NCBI RefSeq assembly: GCF_022524485.1
Contig: NZ_JAKXMK010000023.1
Span: 124,001 to 188,000, forward strand
From: Pseudonocardia alaniniphila
GTDB lineage: Bacteria; Actinomycetota; Actinomycetes; Mycobacteriales; Pseudonocardiaceae
Length of the DNA stretch: 64,000 bases
Direction of reading: 5' to 3'
A program made the translations under genes and the position numbers. Shown here piece by piece: positions 1 to 8,414 of the stretch. Every line of letters begins with the position of its first letter. Within the stretch, counting starts at the first letter, position 1. A model generated the notes under the pieces. That model was not told where the DNA came from and ran no database searches. It was given only the letters and a program-made list of their open reading frames with translations.

Positions 1-346
1 CGGTGTGGGCGTCGTGCCCGCAGGCGTGCATCACGCCGTCGACGGTGGAGGCGAAGGGCAGGCCGGTGTCTTCCTGGAGGGGCAGCGCGTCGAGGTCGGC
101 GCGCAGCGCGACGCAACGGTCGCCGAAGCCGATGTCGCAGACGAGGCCGGTGCCGCCGGGGAGGGTGCGGGGCTCGAGCCCGGCCGCCATGAGCCGCCGC
201 GCCACCAACTCGGTGGTGCGGTGCTCGGCGCGTCCGAGCTCCGGGACGGAGTGCAGGGCACGTCGCCAGGCGACGACGTCAGTGCGGTGGGCTTTGAGCC
301 AGGACTCCAGCCATGCCGGGCCGCTGCCCGCGCCTAGGTCAGTCAC
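1..346 (-). CDS. M20-family amidohydrolase, N-terminal part (gene runs off the left edge)
   Basis: Reading the minus strand in from the edge gives LRADLDALPLQE followed by HACGHDAHT, the metal-binding signature of M20D amidohydrolases (hippurate/N-acyl amino acid hydrolases such as AmiA/AmiB of mycobacteria). About 115 N-terminal residues are inside the window; the rest is missing. I place the start at GTG 346 because GGCGGAG lies 6 nt upstream. The frame stays open to about 499, so GTG 367 or GTG 397 are possible but lack a ribosome site. It is divergent from the kinase at 804. Sitting beside punA and the phosphomannomutase, it matches the amiB1-deoD-pmmB order I recall from mycobacteria. 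The exact substrate cannot be read from the sequence. Confidence 0.85.
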   Translation of the reverse strand, partial: MTDLGAGSGPAWLESWLKAHRTDVVAWRRALHSVPELGRAEHRTTELVARRLMAAGLEPRTLPGGTGLVCDIGFGDRCVALRADLDALPLQEDTGLPFASTVDGVMHACGHDAHT

Positions 347-803
347 GGCCAGCTCCGCCGGTGGCACGAGGTCGGTGTGTGCCTCCAGCAAGGTCACCGC
401 ACACCACCGCGCGCGGTGGTCCTCCGGCGACCGGTCGCAGCGCGCGTCGTCAGTGACGCGCGCATCGAGGCTGCTCTGCAGTGCATCTGGCCATGGTGCT
501 CACCCGGACGGCGGTGTACCAACCGGAATCGCATGTATGCCTGAAATACGCGCCGAGGTGTTGCGGATCTGCTGCGGGCGGGCACGCAGGCAGTGACGAA
601 CGGTCGCGTGACACTGAGACAAACGGGGGTAGGCGCCGCTCGTCGCTGGTCGTTGCGAGCCTCACCGAAACACGGTGTGGCGGCGATTCCCCCACAGGGC
701 TCTCGCGCCACCCACACCGGTTGTGCTGGACGCGATCGGCGGACGGCGGTGTACACGCGGGGGGCGGCAGCGGCCGCCGCGTGCGTCCAGGGAGAATGCA
801 TGG
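347..803. other. Intergenic region between divergent amidohydrolase and kinase genes
   Basis: No convincing gene is seen in these 457 bases; the open frames have no family resemblance. A 15-base sequence, CGGACGGCGGTGTAC, occurs exactly twice (505-519 and 740-754). A GAGAAT hexamer at 792-797 sits 6 nt before the kinase start and may be its -10 element. Confidence 0.5.
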
Positions 804-2444
804 GTGTCGCAGGACAGCCCGGGGGACCAGCACGTGCGCCGGATCGGTGGCCGTTACCGGCTCGCCGATCTTCTCGGCAGCGGCGCAATGGGCACGGTGT
901 GGGCAGGCTACGACGAGGTGTTGCAGCGCCGGGTGGCGGTCAAGGAGCTGAAAGTCCCTCCCGGGGTGCCCGATCACGAGGCGGCGGAGGCCCGGGAGCG
1001 CATCATGCGCGAGGCGCGGGCCCTCGGCGGCCTGTCGCACCCGAACATCATCACCGTGTTCGACGTCGTCGAGGTCGACGGGGCACCGGTGGTCGTCCTG
1101 GAGCTCGTACCGTCGCGCAACCTCGCCACGATGATCAGCGAGCAGGGCACGCTCACGCTGCAGCAGAGCGCTGTGGTCGGCTTCGCCACTGCCGGTGGGC
1201 TGCGGGCAGCGCACCGTAGCGGGATCACGCACCGGGACGTCAAGCCCGGCAACGTCCTCGTGGCCGACGACGGCCGCGTCAAGCTCACCGACTTCGGCAT
1301 CGCCCGCAACGTCGCCGACGCTCCGATGACCAGCGTCGGGCTCGTCCTCGGCTCTCCCGCCTACATCGCGCCCGAGGTCGCGGCAGGCCAGCCGGTCACA
1401 CCGGCGGCGGACCTCTGGGGGCTCGGCGCCACGCTCTTCGCCGCGATCGAGGGCCGTCCGCCCTACGACGTCAACGGCGACCCGGTGTCCACGATCACCG
1501 AAGTGGTGGACGGCGAGGTCCCGCGGCCGCGGTCGTCGAGCCCTGTGGCGGACGTCATCATGGCGCTGATGGTGAAGGACCCCGACGGGCGGATGCCGCT
1601 CGAGGAGGTCCGCCACCGGCTGCGCCCGCTCATCGACGACCCCGACGACCCCCTCTACCCCGGTTCGCCGGACGCCCCGACGATCGGCGCCGGGATCCTC
1701 GTGCCGAGTGCGGCGAGGGCGGCGAACAGCGCCCCCCGCCCCGCACCCCTGCCGCCCGCGCCGACCGGTGGGCGTCCGCTCGCCGACCCCGCCCCGCTCG
1801 CCGCCTCGCCCGGCCCGCTGCCGCAGATGCGGAGCAGGCCACCCACTCCGCCACGGCCGATCGCCGGTTCGACTCCGCGACGGCACGCGGCCACCGCCGA
1901 GCCGCTGACCGGATGGGCCGCGGCAGGGATGGTGGTGGCGGGCGCCGCGGTCGTCCTGGCAGGCGCTTTCGGCGGCTGGACGATCACCCGGCTCCTGGCC
2001 GGGCAGTCCCCGCTCACCACGGTGAACGTCACATCGGCCGGCACCTCGCTGCGTCAGCACAACGACGGTCTCGGCTTCACGCTCCCGGTGCCGCGGGACT
2101 GGACCGAGTACCGGAACGAGCTGCCCGAGGGTTTGCCGACGGTCAACTTCATCAGCATGGACGGCACCGAGGGGCTGGCGGTGCAGCAGGCCGAGTCCAA
2201 GGAGAAGGCGCAGGCCGTGGCGGGCACGGTGCTGGGTGCGCTGGTCATGGTTCCCACGAACGCCTCACCCGAGGCCGTGCAACTGCGCTACGAGTCCGCC
2301 GAACGCACGTCGTGGCGACGTATCGTGCCCGCTGCCAAAGGCGTGTGGACCGTCACGCTGACAGTCCCCCGCGTCGCGGCCGGAAACACGTCGGCCAACC
2401 TTTTCGAGCGGATCGCCGACGGTTTCATGCTCAGCAGCACCTGA
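804..2444 (+). CDS. Transmembrane Ser/Thr protein kinase with PsbP/LpqN-like sensor domain
   Basis: A 546-residue PknB-type (Hanks) kinase. The kinase domain covers about residues 15-275: glycine loop GSGAMGTV (25-32), catalytic lysine in VAVKEL (K47), HRDVKPGN (143-150) and DFG (163-165). A Pro/Ala-rich linker leads to one membrane segment at about 370-395. The outer domain starts like GFTLPVPRDW and resembles the PsbP/LpqN (Mog1-like) fold; this is a family-level guess. I chose GTG 804 because the kinase begins just after it and because AGGGAG (788-793) and a GAGAAT hexamer 6 nt upstream suit it; the ATG at 800 is out of frame. It stands alone upstream of punA. The outer domain presumably senses an envelope ligand. 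Confidence 0.9.
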   Translation: MSQDSPGDQHVRRIGGRYRLADLLGSGAMGTVWAGYDEVLQRRVAVKELKVPPGVPDHEAAEARERIMREARALGGLSHPNIITVFDVVEVDGAPVVVLELVPSRNLATMISEQGTLTLQQSAVVGFATAGGLRAAHRSGITHRDVKPGNVLVADDGRVKLTDFGIARNVADAPMTSVGLVLGSPAYIAPEVAAGQPVTPAADLWGLGATLFAAIEGRPPYDVNGDPVSTITEVVDGEVPRPRSSSPVADVIMALMVKDPDGRMPLEEVRHRLRPLIDDPDDPLYPGSPDAPTIGAGILVPSAARAANSAPRPAPLPPAPTGGRPLADPAPLAASPGPLPQMRSRPPTPPRPIAGSTPRRHAATAEPLTGWAAAGMVVAGAAVVLAGAFGGWTITRLLAGQSPLTTVNVTSAGTSLRQHNDGLGFTLPVPRDWTEYRNELPEGLPTVNFISMDGTEGLAVQQAESKEKAQAVAGTVLGALVMVPTNASPEAVQLRYESAERTSWRRIVPAAKGVWTVTLTVPRVAAGNTSANLFERIADGFMLSST

Positions 2445-2467
2445 CCGCGGCGGGCACCCCGGATCGA

Positions 2468-2473
2468 TAGGCT
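2468..2473 (+). promoter_or_regulatory. Probable -10 element of punA (leaderless)
   Basis: TAGGCT lies 7 nt before the punA ATG at 2481, the spacing expected if transcription starts at the first base of the start codon. No ribosome site is seen before punA. Confidence 0.5.
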
Positions 2474-2480
2474 CGCGTCC

Positions 2481-3281
2481 ATGAGCGTCGAGGTCTCCGC
2501 GCCACCCGCCGCCGCCGCGGCCGCCGCCATCACCGCAGCCACCGGAGTGGACGCCCACGACGTCGCCGTCGTGCTCGGCTCGGGCTGGCGGCCCGCCGCC
2601 GACCTGATCGGTGAGCCTGCCCACGAGATCGCGATGGCCGATCTACCCGGTTTCGTTCCGCCCGTCGTCGCTGGTCACGGCGGCACGATCCGCTCGGTGC
2701 CTGTCGGCGAGCGCCGCGCGCTCGTACTGCTCGGCCGCACCCATCTCTACGAGGGCCACGGCGTCGAGGCGGTGGCACACGGCGTGCGCACGGCCGCGGC
2801 CGCGGGCTGCCGCGCGGTGCTGCTCACCAACGCCGCGGGTGGGATCCGCGAGGGCATGCGGGTCGGCGACCCCGTGCTGATCTCCGACCACCTCAACCTG
2901 ACCGCACGCTCGTCCCTGGTCGGCCCGCGCTTCACCGACCTCACCGACCTGTACTCGCCGCGGCTGCGCGCGCTGGCCAGGGAGATCGACCCCTCTCTGA
3001 CCGAAGGCGTATACGCAGGCCTGACCGGACCGCACTTCGAGACCCCTGCGGAGATCCGGATGCTCCGCGGTCTGGGCGCCGACCTCGTCGGGATGTCCAC
3101 GGTGCTGGAGGCGATCGCCGCTCGCGCCGAGGGCGTCGAGGTGTTCGGGCTGTCGCTGGTCACCAACCTGGCAGCCGGGATGACCGGCGAGCCGCTCGAC
3201 CACCACGAGGTGCTCGCCGCGGGTGTGGCGTCGGCCGGCCGGATGGGCACGCTGCTGCGCGACCTGATCGCCCGCTCGTGA
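2481..3281 (+). CDS. punA: Purine nucleoside phosphorylase
   Basis: Phosphorolysis of purine (deoxy)nucleosides to free base and (deoxy)ribose-1-phosphate, in the cytoplasm. The 266 residues match the trimeric PNP/MTAP family: phosphate loop VVLGSGW near residue 35, GHGG, TNAAGGIREGM in the middle, LTGPHFETPAEIRM and VGMST, and a late LVTNLAAGM. Length is normal for the family. The stop overlaps the start of the phosphomannomutase by four bases (GTGA), so the two are translationally coupled. Deoxyribose-1-phosphate made here would feed deoC further along the window. Mycobacteria call this gene deoD although it is the trimeric type. Confidence 0.95.
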   Translation: MSVEVSAPPAAAAAAAITAATGVDAHDVAVVLGSGWRPAADLIGEPAHEIAMADLPGFVPPVVAGHGGTIRSVPVGERRALVLLGRTHLYEGHGVEAVAHGVRTAAAAGCRAVLLTNAAGGIREGMRVGDPVLISDHLNLTARSSLVGPRFTDLTDLYSPRLRALAREIDPSLTEGVYAGLTGPHFETPAEIRMLRGLGADLVGMSTVLEAIAARAEGVEVFGLSLVTNLAAGMTGEPLDHHEVLAAGVASAGRMGTLLRDLIARS

Positions 3282-4903
3282 CACTGCGGCCCGACCTGCG
3301 CGACGCCGCCACCCGCTGGATCGCCGACGATCCCGACCCGCAGACCCGCACGGAGTTGCAGCGGGTGCTGGCCGCGGCGATGGTCGGCACCCCCGGGGCG
3401 GTGGAGGACCTCGGCGACCGGATGTCCGGGATGCTGCGCTTCGGCACCGCCGGGCTGCGCGGACCGGTACGGGCCGGACCTGCGGGGATGAACGTGGCCG
3501 TGGTCCGGCGGGCGACTGCCGGGCTCGCCGCCTGGCTGGCCGGCAAGGGCGAGCGGGGGTCCGTGGTGGTCGGACGCGACGCGCGGCACGGATCGGAGGC
3601 CTTCGCGGACGCCGCCGCCGCGGTGCTGGCGGGTGCCGGCTTCCCGGTGCTGGCCCTGCCCGGGCCGCTACCCACACCGCTGCTGGCCTTCGCGGTCCGC
3701 GAGCTCGGCGGCGTGGCCGGGGTGCAGATCACCGCGTCGCACAACCCGCCGGCGGACAACGGCTACAAGGTCTATCTGGCCGACGGGGCGCAGATCGCGC
3801 CACCGGCGGACACCGAGATCGAGGCGGCGATCGCGGCCGCACCGGCGGCTGTCTCCGTGCCGACCGGTGCTGCCGGCGCCGTGTCCACCGTGGACGTCAC
3901 CGAGGCCTACCTCGACCGCGTCGGGCGACTTCCGCGTGGCACCGCCCGGCAGCTGCGGGTGGCGCTCACCCCGCTGCACGGGGTCGGCGGGGCCACGGCG
4001 GTGCACGCGCTGCACCGGGCGGGATTCACGGACGTGCACGTCGTGGCCGCACAGGCCGCACCGGACCCGGACTTCCCGACCGTCGCCTTCCCCAACCCGG
4101 AGGAGCCAGGGGCGCTGGACGCCGTGCTCACGCTGGCGGCCGAGGTGAACGCGGATCTGGCGATCGCGCTCGACCCGGACGCCGACCGGTGCGCGCTCGC
4201 GGTGCCGACCGGGGACGGATGGCGGATGCTCACCGGTGACGAGACCGGCGTGCTGCTCGGCGACCACCTGCTGCGTTCCGGCGCCGCCCGCGGGGTTCCC
4301 TACAGCGATCCGCTGGTGGCCACCACCGTCGTCTCGTCCTCGATGCTCCGGTCCGTCGCCGCGGCGCACGGGGCGCGCTACGCCGAGACGCTCACCGGCT
4401 TCAAGTGGATCGTCCGCGGCGGCCCCGGGCTCGTCTACGGCTACGAGGAGGCCCTCGGCTACTGCGTCGACCCGGACGCCGTGCGCGACAAGGACGGCAT
4501 CGCGGCCGCCGTTCTCGCCTGCGACCTGGCGGCAGGGCTGAAGGCCGCCGGGCAGGGTCTCCCCGACCGGCTCGACGAGCTGGCCGTCGCCCACGGGGTG
4601 CACCGCACGGAAGGGCTGTCGGTGCGCCTGGACCCAGCGGCCCGCGACGCCATGGTCGAGCGGCTGCGGTCGGCCCCGCCCGCCGGCTGGACGGCCGAGC
4701 GACCCGCACCCGACGTCGTCGTCCTCCGGCGCACGGGTGAACGTCTGGTGGTCCGCCCGTCCGGCACGGAGCCGAAGCTGAAGGCGTACCTGGAGGTCGT
4801 CGAGCCGGTGGCGGGTGGTCCGGGGCTGGACGCAGCGACGTCTGCGGCGCAGGTCCGGCTCGACGCCCTGCGTGCCGAAGTCCGCCGGCTACTGGACGCC
4901 TGA
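3278..4903 (+). CDS. Phosphomannomutase / phosphoglucomutase (alpha-D-phosphohexomutase family)
   Basis: Interconverts sugar 1- and 6- (or 5-) phosphates through a phosphoserine. In 541 residues I see the active-site TASHNPPADNGYK with the phosphoserine at about S154, the metal-binding DPDADRCAL near 299, the sugar-recognition GYEEALGYC and the C-terminal phosphate-binding RPSGTEPKLK. Start GTG 3278 overlaps the punA stop by four bases. The coupling to a nucleoside phosphorylase suggests that it acts on (deoxy)ribose-1-phosphate as a phosphopentomutase as well as, or instead of, mannose; that is inference. The mycobacterial neighbour in the same place is called pmmB. Confidence 0.93.
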   Translation: MTLRPDLRDAATRWIADDPDPQTRTELQRVLAAAMVGTPGAVEDLGDRMSGMLRFGTAGLRGPVRAGPAGMNVAVVRRATAGLAAWLAGKGERGSVVVGRDARHGSEAFADAAAAVLAGAGFPVLALPGPLPTPLLAFAVRELGGVAGVQITASHNPPADNGYKVYLADGAQIAPPADTEIEAAIAAAPAAVSVPTGAAGAVSTVDVTEAYLDRVGRLPRGTARQLRVALTPLHGVGGATAVHALHRAGFTDVHVVAAQAAPDPDFPTVAFPNPEEPGALDAVLTLAAEVNADLAIALDPDADRCALAVPTGDGWRMLTGDETGVLLGDHLLRSGAARGVPYSDPLVATTVVSSSMLRSVAAAHGARYAETLTGFKWIVRGGPGLVYGYEEALGYCVDPDAVRDKDGIAAAVLACDLAAGLKAAGQGLPDRLDELAVAHGVHRTEGLSVRLDPAARDAMVERLRSAPPAGWTAERPAPDVVVLRRTGERLVVRPSGTEPKLKAYLEVVEPVAGGPGLDAATSAAQVRLDALRAEVRRLLDA

Positions 4904-4924
4904 CGCCGTCCGAGCGGTTCGTAC

Positions 4925-4930
4925 TAGCCT
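4925..4930 (+). promoter_or_regulatory. Probable -10 element of the TetR gene (leaderless)
   Basis: TAGCCT stands 6 nt before the ATG at 4937, with no ribosome site between them. Confidence 0.45.
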
Positions 4931-4936
4931 GCGCCG

Positions 4937-5509
4937 ATGGCCCGGCCCAAGGTCCACGACGAGGCGCTGCGGAACCGCCTTCTCGACTGCGCGCTGGAGC
5001 GGGTCTGCGCCGATGGCGTGCCCGCGCTGCGTCTTCGTTCTCTCGCCGCCGAGTGCGGCACGTCCACCACCGCTGTCTACTCGCTGTTCGGCGGGAAGAC
5101 CGGCCTGATGACGGCACTGTTCGACGAGGCGCTGCGGCAGTTCCGCGCGCACCTCGCCGTGACGCCGGGCGGCGACAGCCTCGACGACCTGGTCCGGCTG
5201 GCGCTGGCCTACCGCCGTGGAGCGCTCGAGCAGCCCCACCTCTTCGAGGTGGTGTTCGACCGGGACACCCCCGGTCTCGCGAGCGACGCCGCACTCGCCC
5301 CGTTGCGCGAGTTCGTGGAGCGGGCGATCAAGGATGACGCGCTGCGGCCCGACATCGACCCGTCCACCGCATCGCTCGCGCTGTGGGCCACCGTGCACGG
5401 GTGGGTGTCGCTGCAGCTGCGGGGCCTGCTCCCGCCAGGCTCGGAGACCCGCTTCGAGGACGTGCTGCGGTGCGTCACGGCAGGCTGGGCACCGGCCCAA
5501 CCGAACTGA
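4937..5509 (+). CDS. TetR-family transcriptional regulator
   Basis: 190 residues. The N-terminal helix-turn-helix is clear (about residues 10-55: RNRLLDCALERVCADG, then LAAECGTSTTAVYSLFGGKTGLM), followed by an all-helical ligand domain resembling the TetR C-terminal WHG-type family. It lies 33 bp after the phosphomannomutase with its own probable leaderless promoter and converges on upp. Targets are unknown. The 282-bp gap to upp holds only a weak hairpin (TCACCG/CGGTGA, 5763-5778), a possible terminator shared by the convergent genes. Confidence 0.88.
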   Translation: MARPKVHDEALRNRLLDCALERVCADGVPALRLRSLAAECGTSTTAVYSLFGGKTGLMTALFDEALRQFRAHLAVTPGGDSLDDLVRLALAYRRGALEQPHLFEVVFDRDTPGLASDAALAPLREFVERAIKDDALRPDIDPSTASLALWATVHGWVSLQLRGLLPPGSETRFEDVLRCVTAGWAPAQPN

Positions 5510-5791
5510 CTGTGTCCCCGATCAACGGGAACGAGCGGCAACATCCGTCCGGACCTGTCGGATCACCGTGCCGGCTGTGTCACGGGGAGACGGCGGGCCG
5601 GGGCCGGGCCAGACCCTGTGCTTCGACCGCCCACGAGCACCGCGGGAAAGCGCTCGTTCGGTCGTATCGGTGTGCCTCTCGCCCGGATGCAACCACCCTC
5701 GGCCCGCCGTCACCGGTTACCTCGCTTCGAGCGCTCCCGGCGTCTCGCCCGGCGGCGAGGATTCACCGGTAGCGGTGACGGGGCGGTGGCG

Positions 5792-6415
5792 TCAGACGGC
5801 GCCGAACTGGCGGTCCCCGGCGTCGCCCAGGCCCGGGACGATGAACGCGGAGTCGTTCAGCCGCTCGTCGATGCTGGCGGTGATCACCCGCACCGGGAGC
5901 CCGCTGCCCCGCAGGAGCTCGATGCCCTCGGGAGCGGCCAGCACACAGATCGAGGTGACGTCGGTGGCGCCGCGCCCGGTGAGGAGCCGGATCGTGTGCG
6001 CCATCGACCCGCCCGTGGCGAGCATCGGGTCGAGCACGAACACCGGGCGACCTTCGAGCGTCTCCGGCAACGACTCCATGTACGGGACGGGCCGGTGGGT
6101 CTCCTCGTCGCGGGCGAGCCCGACGAACCCCATCTGCGCCTCCGGCATCAGTCCCAGCGCCGCGTCGGCCATGCCGAGCCCGGCGCGCAGCACGGGCACC
6201 AGCAGCGGCGGGTTCGCCAGCCGGTAGCCGACGGTGCGGGCGACGGGCGTGTGCAACGGAGCTGAGGCCAGCGGCGCATCGCGGGTGGCCTCGTAGATCA
6301 GCATCAGGGTCAGGTCGCGCAGCGCAGCCCGGAAGGTGGCGTTGTCCGTGCGCGCGTCGCGCAGCTCGGAGAGCCGGGTTTTGGCCAATGAGTGGTCGAC
6401 CACCTGCACGTCCAT
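5792..6415 (-). CDS. upp: Uracil phosphoribosyltransferase
   Basis: Makes UMP from uracil and PRPP. The 207-residue protein has the expected family landmarks: VVDHSLAKTRLSELRD at the N-terminus, VLRAGLGMAD, the PRPP loop FVLDPMLATGGSM, and the C-terminal uracil-binding stretch ending PGLGDAGDRQFG. ATG 6415 is preferred over TTG 6421 because TAGCCT lies exactly 6 nt upstream, implying a leaderless start. It salvages the base released by pyrimidine nucleoside cleavage encoded elsewhere in the window. Confidence 0.96.
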   Translation of the reverse strand: MDVQVVDHSLAKTRLSELRDARTDNATFRAALRDLTLMLIYEATRDAPLASAPLHTPVARTVGYRLANPPLLVPVLRAGLGMADAALGLMPEAQMGFVGLARDEETHRPVPYMESLPETLEGRPVFVLDPMLATGGSMAHTIRLLTGRGATDVTSICVLAAPEGIELLRGSGLPVRVITASIDERLNDSAFIVPGLGDAGDRQFGAV

Positions 6416-6421
6416 GCGCAA

Positions 6422-6427
6422 AGGCTA
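6422..6427 (-). promoter_or_regulatory. Probable -10 element of upp (leaderless)
   Basis: On the minus strand TAGCCT precedes ATG 6415 by 6 nt. It decides the start codon choice for upp. Confidence 0.45.
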
Positions 6428-6440
6428 GCGTCGCGCACCC

Positions 6441-6905
6441 TCACACAGATCCCATCGCCCCGGCCCGTTCCTGCGTCCTCGCGTCGTAGGCCGCCCGGGC
6501 TGCGGCGATCTCGCTCTGGTGGGCCTCGGTCCAGGTGACCAGGGCCCGGATCGTCTCGTGCAGGGTGGCGCCGAGGGGTGTGAGCTCGTAGTCCACCCGC
6601 GGCGGAACGACCGGGTGCACCGTGCGGAGCACCAGCCCGTCGCGCTCGAGCTGGCGCAAGGTGACGGTGAGCATGCGCTGGCTGACGCCGTCGATCGCGC
6701 GTCGCAGCTCTGTGAACCGCATCGATCGCTGCTCGAGCAGGGCGATGACCAGCAAGGACCACTTGTCGGCCACCCGGTCGAGGATCTGGCGGACCTCGCA
6801 GTCCTCCCGGGTGTCCCACTGGTGGACGTCCCAGCGCGGGTCGTCGTCCGGGAGCGGCTGCGTGTCGCAGCAGTGCCTCGGTGACTTCGAAGTGCCTTCT
6901 TCCAC
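6441..6905 (-). CDS. HxlR-family winged-helix regulator
   Basis: 154 residues with the HxlR pattern: CEVRQILDRVADKWSLLVI, then FTELRRAIDGVSQRMLTVTLRQLERDGLV and a wing reading RVDYELTPLG. Start GTG 6905 has no ribosome site. It is divergent from an MFS pump across 86 bp, the classic layout for a repressor of a drug or aldehyde-responsive transporter. A conserved cysteine near residue 37 (DCEVRQ) is where thiol-sensing HxlR proteins such as HypR react; whether this one does is not known. Confidence 0.9.
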   Translation of the reverse strand: MEEGTSKSPRHCCDTQPLPDDDPRWDVHQWDTREDCEVRQILDRVADKWSLLVIALLEQRSMRFTELRRAIDGVSQRMLTVTLRQLERDGLVLRTVHPVVPPRVDYELTPLGATLHETIRALVTWTEAHQSEIAAARAAYDARTQERAGAMGSV

Positions 6906-6930
6906 GCTTCGGGATGGTGACTCACGATGG

Positions 6931-6950
6931 GGTCAGTTACAAGAAAGAAC
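6931..6950 (+). promoter_or_regulatory. Candidate operator/promoter between HxlR and MFS genes
   Basis: The divergent gap is AT-richer here and carries GTCAGTTACAAG, reminiscent of GTTAC-type HxlR half-sites. Only one clear half-site is visible, so this is tentative. Confidence 0.25.
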
Positions 6951-6991
6951 CGGCTTTTCCCTGCGCCAACAGACAGAAGGAGACGAAAGCG

Positions 6992-8401
6992 GTGTCCGTT
7001 TCTGCGTCACCCGCGCTCGCCGAGCGCATGAGTGGCCGCGCCTGGGGGCTCTTGCTCGTGCTGTGCGGCGCGATCTTCCTCGAGGGCATCGACGTCTCGA
7101 TGATGGGCGTGGCCCTGCCGTCGATCCGCGCCGATCTCGGCATGTCCACGGGTTCGCTGCAGTGGGTGGTGACCGCCTACGTGCTCGGCTACGGCGGCTT
7201 CGTGCTGCTGGGCGGCCGGGCAGCCGACCTGCTGGGCAGGCGGCGGATGTTCCTCACCTGGCTCGTGGTGTTCGTGGTCTTCTCCGGCCTCGGAGGCCTC
7301 GCCACCGACGTGTGGCTCCTCGTCCTCGCCCGGTTCGTCACGGGGGTGGCCGCGGCGTTCATGGCACCGGCGGGGCTCTCCATCATCACCACCACGTTCG
7401 CTCCGGGCCGTGCCCGCAACCGCGCCGTCCTCGTCTACGCAGGCGCGGGGGCGGGCGGGTTCTCGCTCGGCATGGTGGCCGGTGGCTTGCTCACCGCCGT
7501 CGGCTGGCGGTGGGTGTTCTTCGCGCCCGTGCTGATGGCCGCGGTGATCCTGGTGGCAGCCGTGTTGCTCATCCCGCGGGAGCCGCGACCGGCGCCGCTG
7601 ACCGGCGGCTTCGACGTCGCCGGCACGGTGACGCTGACCGGCGCCATGATGCTGCTCGTCGTGACGGTGGTGCGGGCGCCGGAGGTCGGGTTCTGGACGA
7701 CGGTCGGCACGCTCGCCGCAACCGCCGCGCTCTTCGTGGCGTTCGTGCTGGTCGAGCGACGGTCGGCGGCCCCGCTCATCCGGCTGGGGATCCTGCGCTC
7801 CGTACCCCTGCTGCGGGCGAACGCCGCAGCGCTGCTGCTGATCGGCTCGTTCATGGCCTTCCAGTTCACGGTGGTGCTCTACCTGCAGGAGCTGCGCGGC
7901 TGGTCCGAGGTCGAGACGGGTCTCGCCCTCGCCGTCGCCGGCATCGACGCCGTGCTCGCGCCGACCCTCACGCCGGTGCTGGTGAACCGCTTCGGCAACG
8001 CCCGTGTGATCGTCGGCGGGCTGGTGTTCTCGGCGCTCGCCTACCTGCTGTTCCTGCCGGTCGGGCCCGACTGGGGTTACCTCGCGATGCTCCCCGCGCT
8101 CCTCGCGCTGGGCGTCGGCTTCGCCCTCGCCTACGGGCCGCTGACGATCGCGGCCACCGACGGCGTCGCCGACGAGGAGCAGGGGCTTGCGAGCGCGCTG
8201 CTCACCACGTCGTTCCAGTTCGGCGCCGCGCTCGGGCTCGCCGTGGTGGCGGCGGTGATCGTCGCCAACACCGCGGACGGCTCGCAGCAGGCCGCGCTCG
8301 ACGGCCTGCGATCCGGACTGCTGGTCCCGGTGGCAGGCGCCACGGTCGGTGTCCTCCTCACCGCGGCCGGGTTGCGCAAGCGAGCGGTGCGAGCGGCCTG
8401 A
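6992..8401 (+). CDS. MFS drug-efflux transporter (DHA2, 14-TM type)
   Basis: 469 residues, almost entirely hydrophobic. It shows FLEGIDVSMMGVALPSIRADL with the downstream GGRAADLLGRRRMF loop (motif A) and about 14 predicted membrane segments, as in the EmrB/QacA group. I moved the start to GTG 6992, where AAGGAGAC stands 7 nt upstream and the first helix begins about 25 residues later; extension back to 6881 would overlap the divergent HxlR gene. Likely exports a hydrophobic toxic compound sensed by the HxlR regulator. It converges tail to tail with the metallophosphoesterase gene, 13 bp away. Confidence 0.9.
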   Translation: MSVSASPALAERMSGRAWGLLLVLCGAIFLEGIDVSMMGVALPSIRADLGMSTGSLQWVVTAYVLGYGGFVLLGGRAADLLGRRRMFLTWLVVFVVFSGLGGLATDVWLLVLARFVTGVAAAFMAPAGLSIITTTFAPGRARNRAVLVYAGAGAGGFSLGMVAGGLLTAVGWRWVFFAPVLMAAVILVAAVLLIPREPRPAPLTGGFDVAGTVTLTGAMMLLVVTVVRAPEVGFWTTVGTLAATAALFVAFVLVERRSAAPLIRLGILRSVPLLRANAAALLLIGSFMAFQFTVVLYLQELRGWSEVETGLALAVAGIDAVLAPTLTPVLVNRFGNARVIVGGLVFSALAYLLFLPVGPDWGYLAMLPALLALGVGFALAYGPLTIAATDGVADEEQGLASALLTTSFQFGAALGLAVVAAVIVANTADGSQQAALDGLRSGLLVPVAGATVGVLLTAAGLRKRAVRAA

Positions 8402-8414
8402 CGCGCGGGGTTTC

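Noticed and set aside
800..1219. Start at ATG 800 for the kinase region
   Set aside because: Out of frame with the kinase motifs; the frame yields an Arg-rich shadow protein.
450..2060. Long minus-strand frame of 536 codons opposite the kinase gene
   Set aside because: Antisense shadow of the kinase and high third-position GC; the translation is Arg/Gly/Asp-rich without any motif.
2643..3677. 344-codon minus-strand frame opposite punA
   Set aside because: Shadow frame; both plus-strand genes are recognised families.
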